The notes below the pieces were generated by a model. That model searched no databases. It was not told the origin of the DNA and was given only the letters and a program-made list of their open reading frames with translations. A program made the translations under genes and the position numbers. From assembly GCA_001465935.1 (NCBI GenBank), contig LNKV01000028.1:496001-560000 (forward strand): a DNA stretch of 64,000 bases, in the 5' to 3' direction. The stretch's first letter is position 1; every line of letters begins with the position of its first letter. The DNA is from Clarireedia homoeocarpa. Lineage: Eukaryota; Ascomycota; Leotiomycetes; Helotiales; Rutstroemiaceae. Below are positions 22,997 to 33,273 of the stretch, piece after piece.

Positions 22997-23881
22997 TCAA
23001 ACAACCAACCCCGCCATCTCTTCCCTCCCCACCACCCTCTCCTTCACCAACCCCCCCAGCACTCCTCCCCATCTCTCACCCAGTAAACACGCGAGAAGAT
23101 GTTTACAAATCGGCGTATGTTCCGCTCCGCTTTCTGGTCTGCTCATTCCGCCATATGACCATTCTTCTCTTTCCTTTTCCCCTTCCTCATACCCATCCTC
23201 ATCACCCTCCCCATTTCCATCTGCCACCTCAAACCCCGCATAAGAAGCCGGAAACGCCGCAAAAGCAAACGCCGCGCAGCTGCAACTCCACGCATCCAAA
23301 TGGACTACGTACGGTCCTGCTCCTACATCATGCCATCCCCCCCCACCGCCGTCGCCTCCTCTACCTCTCCCCTTCCCCGTCTGCGAAGAGCGCACCAAAT
23401 AAACTCTATTAATCATTTCCTTATCCTCATCCGATTCTCGCCACGAGTCTTCACCTTCTCGCTCAACCCTAGCCTCTTCACCGATCTTCTCACCGCCTCT
23501 CCTCCTCTCTTCGCTTTCCTCCCCCCCCCCTCCCTTATTCCCCCCTCCTTGCACTCCCCTCCCTGCCTCTCCCTCCCCCAACACCACCCTCCCCACTAGC
23601 CCTCTATCCAACAAATCCAGCGCATGCAGCAGCACCGGCGGCGGCAACACCACGTGCAGCGTAGTCAGGAGCGCTCGCTGCGCAGGGGGGAGCGCGTGAA
23701 AGGGGTTACTGTTTTTGGTGTTTTGATGAGATGTGGGGAGGTTTGTGTGGGCGGCGGTGAGGGAAGTTGAAGAAGAAGAAGAAGAAGAAGAAGAAGAGGG
23801 GTAAGAGAAGAGTGTGTTTAGGAGGGATGTTATGAGGTCGCGGGGAGTGGGGAGAAGTGCTGGTGGGGGTTGGGTGGACAT
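22997..23881 (-). CDS. SWIM zinc-finger protein, possibly Sws1/Shu2-like (294 aa)
   Basis: Single exon. I prefer the ATG at 23881 (MSTQPPPALL), although the frame also contains an upstream ATG at 23914. The N-terminal helix RDLITSLLNTLFS is followed by a ten-Ser tract encoded by a (GAA)n microsatellite on the plus strand. The C-terminal half carries the SWIM pattern: YVVHLDAWSCSCAAFAFAAF supplies CxC, and PICKHLLACLL supplies CxH about 60 residues later. The long Glu/Gly-rich insert between the two halves is unusual. The short N-terminal helical region followed by a C-terminal SWIM motif recalls Sws1/Shu2, partners of Rad51 paralogues in recombination. That identity is an inference; other fungal SWIM proteins exist. 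Confidence 0.7.
   Translation of the reverse strand: MSTQPPPALLPTPRDLITSLLNTLFSYPSSSSSSSSSSTSLTAAHTNLPTSHQNTKNSNPFHALPPAQRALLTTLHVVLPPPVLLHALDLLDRGLVGRVVLGEGEAGRGVQGGGNKGGGGEESEERRRGGEKIGEEARVEREGEDSWRESDEDKEMINRVYLVRSSQTGKGRGRGGDGGGGGWHDVGAGPYVVHLDAWSCSCAAFAFAAFPASYAGFEVADGNGEGDEDGYEEGEKEREEWSYGGMSRPESGAEHTPICKHLLACLLGERWGGVLGGLVKERVVGREEMAGLVV
23769..23798. repeat. (GAA)n trinucleotide microsatellite inside a coding region
   Basis: About ten GAA units on the plus strand encode the poly-Ser tract of the SWIM protein on the minus strand. Confidence 0.9.
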
Positions 23882-24230
23882 TTTATTTGGTTTCCTGGTG
23901 GATGGGTGTCTCATTTTAGGGATAGAGTAGGATAGAGTGCATGAGACCAGAGGAGATCATGATAACTTTTTGACTGAGCGGTAGAGTTAAGTACCGAGAT
24001 TAAAAAAACGTAAATACTTAGTTTAAGTTGCGATGAAAGGGAGGCGATGGCAAATGCAAGAAGAGTGTTTGTTACATCGATGCATAACCAGACACAAATC
24101 AGTTCTATTCAAAACTTCAATCGCCAGAAAGAAAAACAAGTACAATAACCAAACATCCTTTCTTTTTTTCTAATTTACATACATACGAGCGGATCCAGCT
24201 CATTATATACAAATCTCTAAACCTCTTAGT
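23882..24230. other. Promoter of SWIM gene and 3' flank of hem13
   Basis: A 350-bp gap between two minus-strand genes. It holds A/T-rich sequence with a run of Ts at about 24162-24170. No ORF recognised. Confidence 0.5.
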
Positions 24231-25522
24231 CTACACCCACTCCCTCGGTTCCCTCAAAACATCCACCAACCTCTGCTCTCTGCTCCCCTTCTCCGGCTCA
24301 TACATATACCTCCAACTAGCCGTCAACGGCAAACTCATCAAGATACTTTCCACCCTCGCACTTGGCGTATTTAAACCAAAAGCCGTTCCTCTATCATGCA
24401 CCAGGTTGAATTCCACATATCGCCCTCTTCTAATCTGTTGCCATTCCTTTTCTTTCTCTGTATATGGCATATCTTTTCTCTTTTGGATAATGGGAAGATA
24501 TGACGGGAGGAAAGCTTTCAGACAGCTTTGCACAAAGGCGAATGTGTTTTCCTGGTCTTTCTCTTGCTCGTCGAGATCGTCAAAGAAGATGCCCCCAATA
24601 CCTCTTGATTCGCCTCGGTGTTTGTTGGAGAAGTATTGATCGCACCATTTCTTGAATCTAGGATAGTATGACTTATCGTGACTGTCGCATGCCTCTTTGA
24701 TCGTCTTGTGGAAATGGATTGCATCCTCATCGAATAAGTAACTTGGTGTCAGATCGGTTCCTCCACCGAACCACCATGCGCAAGGTGTTCCATCCGGATT
24801 TTCCGTCTCAAAATATCGGTAATTGAGGTGGACGGTTGGCGCCATGGGATTGACTGGATGCAGGACCATGCTTAAACCCGCAGCGAAGAAGTCCAGTGAT
24901 TGCACGTCGGGGTCAATGGCTTTGTGGTTTACTCGCATCTTTTCAATCGCAGGCCGGGGTAGGGATCCATAGACCACACTGATGTTAACTCCAGCCTTCT
25001 CAAACACGTTCCCATCCTGTAACACGCATGAGATCCCACCGCCGCCGTTCTCCCTGGCCCAGGTATCTGTCCGAAATTTCTTGCCATCGACTTGTTCCAG
25101 CTCATGTACAATTTCCTTTTGTTGTTGCTTGATAAATTCTTCCATTCTCAGGCGCATGGGTGAGTTTTCTGTTACTCCGGATTCACGTTTCGCAAGAGTG
25201 TCCCTTTCCGCGATCGTTGGGGAATCCATTTTGGCGGGCGTGCCCGTTGCCTTTACAGGTGTCAGTGAAGCCCCAGTAACCGGGGAAATTCTTCCGTGCC
25301 CCATACCATATCGTAGATCAAAAGAGAAATAAACACAATTCCAACCGCAATTCTTGTTTTGGGAGCCCAAACGGTGTTACGACCAGTCCCTGGGTTGTTA
25401 GGATTTGGAGGCTTTGGGTAGTCGGCGTATGCTCTCCGTGCTAGTAGTTGTATAGGACTTCTATAGGAAGGGGCAGCTCTTCCCAAGCTCGACAATCGAG
25501 CCCCTCTTATGGAAAAAGACAT
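24231..25522 (-). CDS. hem13: Coproporphyrinogen III oxidase (oxygen-dependent), 411 aa
   Basis: Exons on the minus strand are 25522-25307 and 25250-24231. The 56-nt intron has donor GTATGG, a CTGAC branch and acceptor GTAAAG. The N-terminus (MSFSIRGARL, then RRAYADYP) looks like a mitochondrial presequence, followed by a hydrophobic segment (IAVGIVFISLLIYDM). The catalytic domain begins about residue 100 (MRLRMEEFIKQQQKEIVHEL). It carries the family signatures GGGGISCVLQDGNVFEKAGV, HLNYRYFE, WWFGGGTDLTPSY and RRGRYVEFNLVHDRGT. It converts coproporphyrinogen III to protoporphyrinogen IX in heme synthesis. The targeting plus membrane segment suggests an intermembrane-space location, as in animals, unlike the cytosolic S. 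cerevisiae Hem13 (inference). Confidence 0.95.
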
Positions 25523-25700
25523 GTTGAAGGAGGGAACGACACCCCGCAGTTAAGGAAATATTTAGGAATAGGGTATAAGAAACATGCCACAAATAGGGAG
25601 ATGTGGTGTTTGGGATTGCTGATGTACAATGAATGATGGTGATTGTTTACAGAGCGTGGTACGATTTCTACCGTAAGATCATGACCATGATGAGATGAAT

Positions 25701-25738
25701 CTCGAATGGGGTCGAATAGGTCGAATAGGTCGAATAGC
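25701..25738. repeat. 9-bp tandem repeat (gtcgaatag), about four copies
   Basis: Near-perfect tandem copies lie about 180-215 bp upstream of the hem13 start codon. Confidence 0.85.
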
Positions 25739-25930
25739 GGGTGGAGTAGCACTAGTCATCGGAGGGTTGCACACTTGCAGCGTTACCGTATTGTCGGATT
25801 AAATATAATCCACTTACCGATATCGCCGACCCGGGAACGATGAAAACGATTGACCGGGTGCAGGAAGGATGTTGGAAGAGGGAGATGGGGGGGGGGAATG
25901 GGAAATGCCAAGAAGATTGACCGACCTCCT

Positions 25931-26008
25931 TCTTGAGTCTTCTTGAGTCTTTCTGAGTCTTTTGAGTCTTCTTGAGTCTTCTTGAGTCTTTCCGAGTCTT
26001 TTGAGTCT
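25931..26008. repeat. 39-bp tandem duplication built from TTGAGTCTTC-type units
   Basis: The two adjacent 39-bp copies differ at a single base. Each consists of four ~10-bp GAGTCT-containing units, so this is a higher-order repeat. Confidence 0.9.
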
Positions 26009-26328
26009 TCCTCTTATCTACGGTCATGTAGGTACTTGAGACATTGTCGTCATGAATAGAACGAAAACAGCGGTAGTTAAACGCTGGGGACTGTTCCTGC
26101 TGCTGTTGCTGGGCAGTGCCGACCGCCGGCGCATGACTTCAGATCCACCGGCCAGTCAAATCCTCGACAAAGCTTCCACTTCCGTACAGCGTATGGAGAA
26201 GGAGAGTACCGTACCGCCATCCTGCACGTAGGGGGTGGTGGACTCATGCGGGATCTGTATTTTGGAGACAGCCAGACCGATATCTGTACAAAGAAGGTGG
26301 GATAGCAGGATGGCAGGATGGATAGAAA

Positions 26329-26376
26329 CATAGCAACATAGCAACATAGCAACATAGCAACATAGCAACATAGCAA
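26329..26376. repeat. (CATAGCAA)6 octamer repeat
   Basis: Six perfect consecutive copies. Octamer length means every frame reads through, which yields artefactual repetitive ORFs on the minus strand. Confidence 0.95.
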
Positions 26377-26464
26377 CAAAGAAAAGGAACTCTTAGGCAG
26401 ACGCAGGCAGCGGCAGACGCAGGCTTACAAGTATGAAAGCGGTCCATGTCATGTGCCCTCCCAG

Positions 26465-26510
26465 TAATCCTCAAGCGTAATCCGACATAATCCTCAGGCG
26501 TAATCCGAAA
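26465..26510. repeat. 23-bp tandem duplication
   Basis: Two adjacent copies (26465-26487 and 26488-26510) differ at two positions. Confidence 0.9.
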
Positions 26511-26949
26511 CAGGTTTGGAGTCATCGATCATTCATTGATCACGGCCAACTGATCATTCCCTTCCTGCCATCCCATCAGCTGTGGTTTTCCGCATCCTCA
26601 TGCTTCCTCATGCTTATGAATGGTTCACCGGGTCTCTCTTGTACTTATCGCCTCAGAACTAGTGATTGGTGATTCACACGGACACGCCAAACCTTGAACC
26701 ATACGGAGGAGAAAGAGGCTCCAGCTTCCACACACCGCTTGCCGCTACAGGACCAGCATTTACTAAAGTACTTTATTAGCCACTCATTCATTCAGGCAAT
26801 CATCCTCTATTACTCTATTACGACTTCTCCTGGCTTTCCCCTCCATTACTACTCCAACTCAAAACACAACTACTTCTACCAACGACAACATCCACCTACC
26901 AACAACAATCCTCTTCTAATCCAACTTCACACCAACAACATCTATCATT

Positions 26950-27610
26950 ATGCGCTCCAAGTTCAAGGACGAGCACCCCTTCGAGAAGCGCAAGGCTGAA
27001 GCCGAACGTATCGTAAGTACCTCCCTATCGTATTAACAATCCAACTCTATCGCCGACCATCATTATCCATTATCCCCACCATCACCATCACCACCACCAC
27101 CACCACCACCACGATAGTGAATAACTAACTCATCATTTCCTACAGCGACAAAAATACTCCGATCGCATTCCCGTCATCTGCGAAAAGGTAGAGAAATCCG
27201 ATATCGCCACGATTGATAAGAAGAAGTACCTGGTCCCAAGCGATCTCACCGTCGGTCAATTTGTCTACGTTATCCGCAAGCGTATCAAGCTTTCGCCCGA
27301 AAAGGCAATCTTCATCTTTGTCGATGAGGTCTTACCACCGACTGCGGCTCTGATGAGCTCGATCTACGAGGAGCACAAGGATGAGGACGGGTAGGTTCTT
27401 CCATCTCCTTTATCTATACAACGTCATTTCTGCCTGGAGCCATTATTGCCATCTTCACCAAGCATCGAGGTGCAGTAGCGAGACTACAAAAGACATTGTC
27501 AATTTCTCTCTGTAGCTGAATCTCCTACTAACGTATTACTTCATAGATTCCTGTACATCTCCTACTCCGGCGAAAATACCTTTGGTGAACTCTTTGAAGA
27601 AGCCTCTTAA
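26950..27610 (+). CDS. atg8: Autophagy ubiquitin-like protein Atg8, 123 aa
   Basis: Exons are 26950-27012, 27146-27390 and 27547-27610, with introns GTAAGT..TACAG and GTAGGT..ATAG. The protein begins [20 protein letters not shown] and contains [35 protein letters not shown] and the C-terminal YSGENTFG. The scissile Gly is residue 116, followed by a seven-residue tail (ELFEEAS) to be removed by Atg4 before lipidation to phosphatidylethanolamine on autophagosomes. The length and sequence are those of the universal fungal family. Intron 1 contains a (CAC)n microsatellite. The gene is divergent from hem13. Confidence 0.98.
27078..27112. repeat. (CAC)n-type microsatellite in atg8 intron 1
   Basis: A CCATCA/CAC run of about 35 bp ends about 30 bp before the acceptor and next to the likely AACTAAC branch site at 27122-27128. 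Confidence 0.85.
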
Positions 27611-28602
27611 ATTCACCGTCGTTCCTTTACTCACCGACACTCCGCATGTCGCAACCACACCACACTACATTATTTAGGCGTTATTCGAGGCAGGCGATGA
27701 TGGATAGGATCGAACTAGTGACTCACATTACAACCTAAGGCAGTTTTATTTCTTCTTTTGCTCTCCCCAACACCGCATCTAACTCATCTCTGTTGTTTCA
27801 CCTGCGACGCCCACACCATCAATACACCACAATATCCATCCATCCATCCATCCGTTCCTCCGTTCGTTTCAGCCCTCTTTACAGCACAGTACTGGGTGGC
27901 CATCAAGCTTCCAAATCGAATCTCATTCTTTTCGCTTTGTTTGACGTCAGTTGAAGACTTCTTTCTCTTATTGGCTGGAGGTTGTTTGCTTGTCTGTTAC
28001 CTTCATTCATAATACTGCATTACGATCGATAATAAAGGGGACTGGACATGGGAATGGCTAAAGGGAGGATGGGATTGCCGGGTGTTGATGTGGATAGTTT
28101 CTATGGGAAAGTGTGGAGAACCAGAGAGACAGGGAGAGACTCGAGGGTATGCTATTGTATTGGTTGTTTTCCTTACTTGCTGCGTCATCTTGAGGGTTTC
28201 TTTGGGGATAGGTACAATAAGATGTTTTTCTGCCAACATATGCATGTAACCAGTTTCACTATGTGCACACGTGAGGTTCTTTGATATGTGACTGTTGAGA
28301 GAGCGATGAACTAATTGAAGACAATAAGCCGAGATGGTTCGTCACGACGAAAGCTATCTGCTGATGAACTTGATCGATGAGTGGAGACAAACACTATCTT
28401 CCTGAACGATACACGAAAACGAACTTTAATGATACTGATACTGATTTGCCTTTCCCACCAATGCCCATCCCGCGCAAATCTTTAAGATCTGCACCACCAA
28501 ATCGCAACATTCAAATGAACGTATGGCGAGATGAAATATGCACACATCGAATGGTACGACCACCAAAACAACCACTTACATTCCCTCCAGAACCTTCATC
28601 CC
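27611..28602. other. Intergenic region between convergent genes
   Basis: It contains the 3' flanks of atg8 (+) and the 568-aa gene (-). A (CATC)n tetranucleotide repeat lies at about 27834-27853. Short ORFs (for example 28048-28284 +) show no family resemblance and probably lie in the atg8 3' flank. Confidence 0.5.
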
Positions 28603-30309
28603 TTAAGCCGACTTCCCAGCTGCCTTACCAATCGAACCAAAAACCATACTCAACCTCTTCCTAAACCCAAACTTCCTCGAAAGACTCCCAATCGATGCAC
28701 TCTTCGAAATCCAGCTTCGCTTGCCTGGACTACTGCTATCATCCAAGGACTCAACCACAACACTAGAAAGATCTCCCGAGGAACTCTCGTCGGTGCTGAA
28801 GGTGCAGCGCTGTCGAGGAGTGTTGGATTCCGAGCTTGGGATGTGTTCGGGGAGGAAGGGGAAGGCGATATGAGATGGGGAGATGGAGAAGCTCTCGCTT
28901 GATTGTTTGGAATGATGAGGAGAGATGATGGCCTGGGTTGAGGAGGGGGAGTCGGGTCTTGCCAGGGGTGAGGGGGTTTTGTTTGGAGAGACGTGGCAAT
29001 TGAGCGTGGCGAGGTTGGGGTAGGATTCGGTTTGTTTGAGGACGTGCGAGACTGGGGGATCGAAACAAATGGCGGAGTCTTTGGATTCCTTTCGTTGTCC
29101 TACTATGACTCCAACATTCGTGCCATATGCGGTGTGTGGGATGGGATCTGCGTGGAGCTTCTTGCTTGCTCCGATCCAAGTAATTGATGCCCCGAACCTG
29201 TCGATAGTCTCGCTAGACGAACGAGAGGTATACGGTTTAGAAGATGTGTCCGCGAACTGTTCTTGGAATTCGTCAAGAGACATTGTTTCTACCATAAATG
29301 ACTGATCGGTTTCGGAGCCCAAATCTTTCTCGTGAATACAAACACCGTTGCGAAGCCTGGTCTTTGAATGGCCAATAAGCTCGTCTTTCTCTTTGGCAAG
29401 AGGAGCCACGTTGTCAATATCCTCCATTCTGAACGAAAGTCCCTGCTTATGAAACGAGACTTGAAGCTGTAACTTTTGTAAATTCTTCACGAACTCGTCT
29501 TGCTCAATTTTATCCATCCACTCAAAGGCTTCGAGATACTCCTGTGTCATCTCAAGAGGAGATATACCAGCTATAGAAAGCTTGGAACGTGCTGCTGCTG
29601 CTTTCTGGAGTGTTCGGCGGTTGAGGATAGGGATTGTTTCGTCCATCCATTTTGTCGTGTCGTTTCCTTGACTAAGAACGAGCGATGTGAACTCCGCTTC
29701 GGTCAAATATGCTGGATGAAGACCTTTAGGCACAAGCATCTCCCAAGCACAGTCCCATAGCGGCCCTTTGCGTGCAGCATACTCTTGTCTCGCTTTCGTT
29801 GAGTTTACAGCGTCGGTCAATTGTGTAAAATAAGTGTGCTCATCGACAAGGTCAAAGTGATCGAATAATAGGGACGGTGGGGTAGCTCCATATTTAAAGG
29901 CATCAGTAGCAACCGCCTTAGGTCGTATAGGCAATATAATCATGTCCTCGAAATTGAATCGGAAGTCCTCCACGGCTCGGCTCGAGGAACAGTCAAATGC
30001 AAAATCCTGAGTAGGATCCTGCTCATAGAGGTCGAATGACATGTATTCATCAAGATTCCAGGGCTCTGCACCTGGAAGTTCCGGCTTGGCAAGGACATTA
30101 TCAAGTTCCTTTTTGTACATGGGACTTTTCTTCACGGAGGGGTGTTTATTGATGCTTGCCAGCTGTTCTATTGCGGATGGAGTCGACACAGCTGTGTATG
30201 AGGAATGAACGGTTGTAGGTCTCGATTCCACAGGTACTCTGAGCTCTGGAGACGGCTTAACCATGCTCATAAACAGACCAGGATCTGAATCTTCGCTAGA
30301 ATTAGCCAT
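28603..30309 (-). CDS. Uncharacterised intronless fungal protein (568 aa)
   Basis: This is a single open frame from the ATG at 30309 (MANSSEDSDPGLFMSMVKPS). The first ~100 residues are Ser/Pro-rich. The central part (about 100-370) looks folded and acidic: DMIILPIRPKAVATDAFKYG, LFDHFDLVDEHTYFTQL and YLEAFEWMDKIEQDEFVKN. The C-terminal 200 residues are disordered and Ser-rich, then basic (SRKFGFRKRLSMVFGSIGKA). The basic, amphipathic C-terminal end could contact membranes or nucleic acid (inference). I do not recognise a family. It has several upstream-facing convergent neighbours but no operon-like context. Confidence 0.85.
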   Translation of the reverse strand: MANSSEDSDPGLFMSMVKPSPELRVPVESRPTTVHSSYTAVSTPSAIEQLASINKHPSVKKSPMYKKELDNVLAKPELPGAEPWNLDEYMSFDLYEQDPTQDFAFDCSSSRAVEDFRFNFEDMIILPIRPKAVATDAFKYGATPPSLLFDHFDLVDEHTYFTQLTDAVNSTKARQEYAARKGPLWDCAWEMLVPKGLHPAYLTEAEFTSLVLSQGNDTTKWMDETIPILNRRTLQKAAAARSKLSIAGISPLEMTQEYLEAFEWMDKIEQDEFVKNLQKLQLQVSFHKQGLSFRMEDIDNVAPLAKEKDELIGHSKTRLRNGVCIHEKDLGSETDQSFMVETMSLDEFQEQFADTSSKPYTSRSSSETIDRFGASITWIGASKKLHADPIPHTAYGTNVGVIVGQRKESKDSAICFDPPVSHVLKQTESYPNLATLNCHVSPNKTPSPLARPDSPSSTQAIISPHHSKQSSESFSISPSHIAFPFLPEHIPSSESNTPRQRCTFSTDESSSGDLSSVVVESLDDSSSPGKRSWISKSASIGSLSRKFGFRKRLSMVFGSIGKAAGKSA

Positions 30310-31227
30310 GTTGTAGCTTTCCTAGAGAAACAGTTTAATATGTTATCCAAACGAGACCAGACGAGTTGCGTAAGATGGCAGAGGATAAAAGTGAGTGATT
30401 GTATTATGCCTCACATGCAAATTGAGTAAAATGTGGTGCCTGAAGCTTCGTGATAAAACGTTGAAGAGTAAGGGCTCTTGTTCTGTAGCAGAAACAGCCG
30501 TCATGAAATGAACAAATGTGCCTTCCATGAACTCGGCCGCTCTGGCCATTTGATGGACGCTCCTGCCCGCCACTTTCCTCAATTACTTGTTGCTATGGGA
30601 TCATGAGCTCGAGGAAAGCCTATTCTTCTGCTATGAATTAGAAATGTGTGAACTACCTCAAGTGTACGTCGGCAACTCTTACCTCAGTCCAGAATCTATC
30701 GTTTGCTTCGTGGTACGACCTTGTTCTTTTTCTTCTCGATTGATTCGAGTGGCTGCCGCTGAAATGCCTATGAATAATGCGAACAGAGGATCGCCGACCT
30801 TGGATATAAGATACGCTGGAGCAGGCATAATTATATGTAAAATGATTTTCAACGCGAAGATGTACTGGCTATGGCAGTGAGTTTGGAATCAAATGTGGAC
30901 AAGTAGAATTTGTGGACGATGTTATTCGCGAACTCGGATGTTGCCGTAACACAGACCTTACAGCGAGCTTACAGTGCTATTATATCATCGAGGGGTCGGA
31001 CGGACATTGCTTGAGCTACTGCGGGGTGCCGCAATCTCGGAACACAAAGCTGGAGCACATTGTATTTCATGTATTGTTCGTTATTTGAGTCGAGTACTTA
31101 TGCCCTACTGAAGCTATTTACAAGAAGTGCTACATTTTCGTGTTCCGCATCGTTAAACGCCAATTTTCCCCCAGACCATATCTCTATATATTAATACACT
31201 CCATAACCGATTTATATCATAAGGAGG
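30310..31227. other. Intergenic region: promoter of the 568-aa gene and 3' flank of ggc1
   Basis: A 98-codon plus-strand frame at 30587-30880 looks like chance: no splice signals and no homology I recognise. Nothing else seen. Confidence 0.5.
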
Positions 31228-32412
31228 TTATTTAGAAAATGCGGCATCAAAGGCAGGAATCAAAGTCTGTGCAAGCCAGAATGAGAAGACCAATTTTGGT
31301 CCGGTCATCAAAAGCTAGAGGATATTAGTAATTTGGACATTGGAATGAATCGGAACAAGACATACCTTCGGTGTCAATCCCTTGAAGAAACTTGTGAGGC
31401 CCTCGTTCTTCATCATGCTTGAGACAATTCTGAAGCCACTTTCGGGGTTCTCAAAGTTGCGGTTCTGAATACGGGTCTTAATAACATCAAGAGGTGCGGA
31501 TACGACAAGAGAAGCAGAAGCACCGGCGATTGATGCTATGAAGTTCTGGAACCACGAGGCCTTGTTGTAGTCGGTCAACCCGAAAAAGTATCCTTTAGTA
31601 AATGCAGAGCCACCAAATAGCTGTAAGTCTAGTCAGTAACAGCTAACAGCCATATTGTCAATGGACACATACAGCGAAGGACCCTGGTGCATTTCTTGCA
31701 GCAGTCCATCCCCAACCGCGGTATAAACCGAAACCCTCATCCCTTACTATTCTGACAATACCCCTTCCTCTAAAAGCCTCGGGGTTTGTTTGTCGCTTGA
31801 TCTTGAGGACGTCAAGAGGAAGAAGAACAATCTCTCCAATACCAATAATACTTCCAGCCAAAGAATGCATCATAGCTTTGCCAGTCTTGGGGCCGAATGT
31901 ATTATCGAAAGTGCTGCCATGATTCTTGGCTAGGTAATCTCGAACGAACGGCTGTCCACCATATTTGTACACTCTTTGCAGGACCTTATAACCAGCAGCG
32001 TATCCAAGACCTGGGAAGAGGGAGAAAAACTTGGTGCCGGCGGAAGCTTTCGCCTTGTCCTTGAAGATGACTTCAGCCAATCGACCAGTAGTCTACCATC
32101 AGAGATTAGTACGGTATCTATAGCTCCTTTGGTAGGTATCATACCTTTCCCTGGTTACTCATCAATCTCTTTGCAATGGTATCAACCTTCCATGGAGTCA
32201 GCAAGCCGTTATCGAGTTGACAATTTAGGAATTCATACAGGATGGAAGACCGCAAGCTCTGCAATACCGGCAGATCCTATAAAGTATTAACATGCTACCA
32301 GGCCATTGCGACTCTATTGAAACATACCAGAACCCAACAATCTAGCCAATGTAGACTCTCTCTTGTAGTCCTTTGAAGCCGATCCCGGCGCAACTGCTGC
32401 GATTGGAGACAT
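31228..32412 (-). CDS. ggc1: Mitochondrial GTP/GDP carrier Ggc1 (SLC25 family), 308 aa
   Basis: Six exons on the minus strand: 32412-32328, 32276-32239 (38 nt), 32186-32145 (42 nt), 32092-31673, 31620-31366 and 31314-31228, all in phase. The three carrier signatures are visible as PVDTIAKR (split by intron 2 after the Pro), PLDVLKIKR and PLDVIKTR. Sequence landmarks LFPGLGYAAGYKVLQRVYKY, RGWGWTAARNAPGSFALFGG and FKGLTPKLL match the Ggc1/Yhm1 subfamily. It exchanges matrix GDP for GTP across the inner mitochondrial membrane and affects mitochondrial iron and genome maintenance in yeast. Six transmembrane helices are expected. The very small second and third exons are easily missed by automatic annotation. 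Confidence 0.95.
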
Positions 32413-33273
32413 TGCTGCGACAATAATTACAAGTTGAAAAGACTTAAAAAATCAACTAAATGAATGAAGAATAAGTATATTAGCCCGAATATTAGGGAAT
32501 GACTTATTTCGAGAGATTGCGCAAGATAAAAGAAAAATTCTTGTCTGGTGCGATTGCTCAACTTTTTTTTCTGAGCCCTGTTACTTGTGAAAGTAAAGAT
32601 GGTTGTTGATAGGCTCTTCGCTTCCGAAAAAACCAGCCCATATATTATAGCATTACGCAACAATTGCAAACACTATACATTACAAGAAGCTTAATACTTA
32701 GTTATTTTACCTAAAACTCTTCTGTAAATATATAAGCTAATTGTAAGATTATATAACTTATATTAAGTATTCTGTCTTTTGATTAACTATTTTGTCGAAT
32801 AAGATTCTTGCTCACAAATAGTGATTTCTGGGGTTGCCATAAATAGGCCGGTTTTTTCGGAGGTGAAGAGGTAGGTGCTTATTGGCCTGTGCACTACTAC
32901 TCATATTTTGGTGGGCTGTGGGGAAGCAAACACTCACCGTACGTCAACATACCAGGAGAAATCAGGTCATAACAAGATAGTTATGCGTAAGCGTTACGTT
33001 TGATCGGACAGCTAGAAGCGATGTGAGTTTGGAAGATAAGTTACATATACCATTGCTCCAGAGTATATAGATCATGAGACCCATGTTGTACATGATTAGA
33101 AAGAAAGGAATCTTATGGTATCACAAGTTAGGAGTTCAGCTGGAGGTAATCCGTTGCTGCTCAACTATTTAAAAAAATAAAAAAAAAAACGCCGGTCAAT
33201 ATGCAAGAGATGACGCCCACCAGATGAAGAAGAAAACGCTCAATGCCCAACTATCCCAATTCCAGAGCCTGGC
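32413..33273. other. Intergenic region: ggc1 promoter and rpc82 3' flank
   Basis: AT-rich DNA with poly-T and poly-A runs (about 32563-32571 and 33172-33188). No coding or RNA feature recognised. Confidence 0.5.

Larger units (their letters stand above)
25523..26949. other. Divergent intergenic region between hem13 and atg8, rich in tandem repeats
   Basis: It holds the promoters of hem13 (-) and atg8 (+). Four separate tandem repeats lie in it: a 9-bp repeat (25701-25738), a 39-bp duplication (25931-26008), an octamer repeat (26329-26376) and a 23-bp duplication (26465-26510). The 200 bp before the Atg8 ATG are C/A-rich, as expected for a fungal leader. The minus-strand Cys/Tyr-rich ORFs here are products of the octamer repeat. 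Confidence 0.6.

Noticed and set aside
23155..23599. Plus-strand Pro/Ser-rich ORFs
   Set aside because: Antisense shadows of the Gly/Glu-rich part of the SWIM protein.
25752..26027. Minus-strand Lys/Thr/Arg repeat ORF resembling a nucleic-acid-binding tail
   Set aside because: It is the translation of the 39-bp GAGTCT-type tandem duplication; no start context or conserved flanks.
26329..26376. CRISPR-like regular repeat array
   Set aside because: Copies are 8 bp with no spacers; this is a plain microsatellite in a eukaryotic genome.
26077..26525. Minus-strand repetitive Cys/Tyr/Val/Ala ORFs in three frames
   Set aside because: All are produced by the (CATAGCAA)6 octamer repeat, which reads open in every frame.
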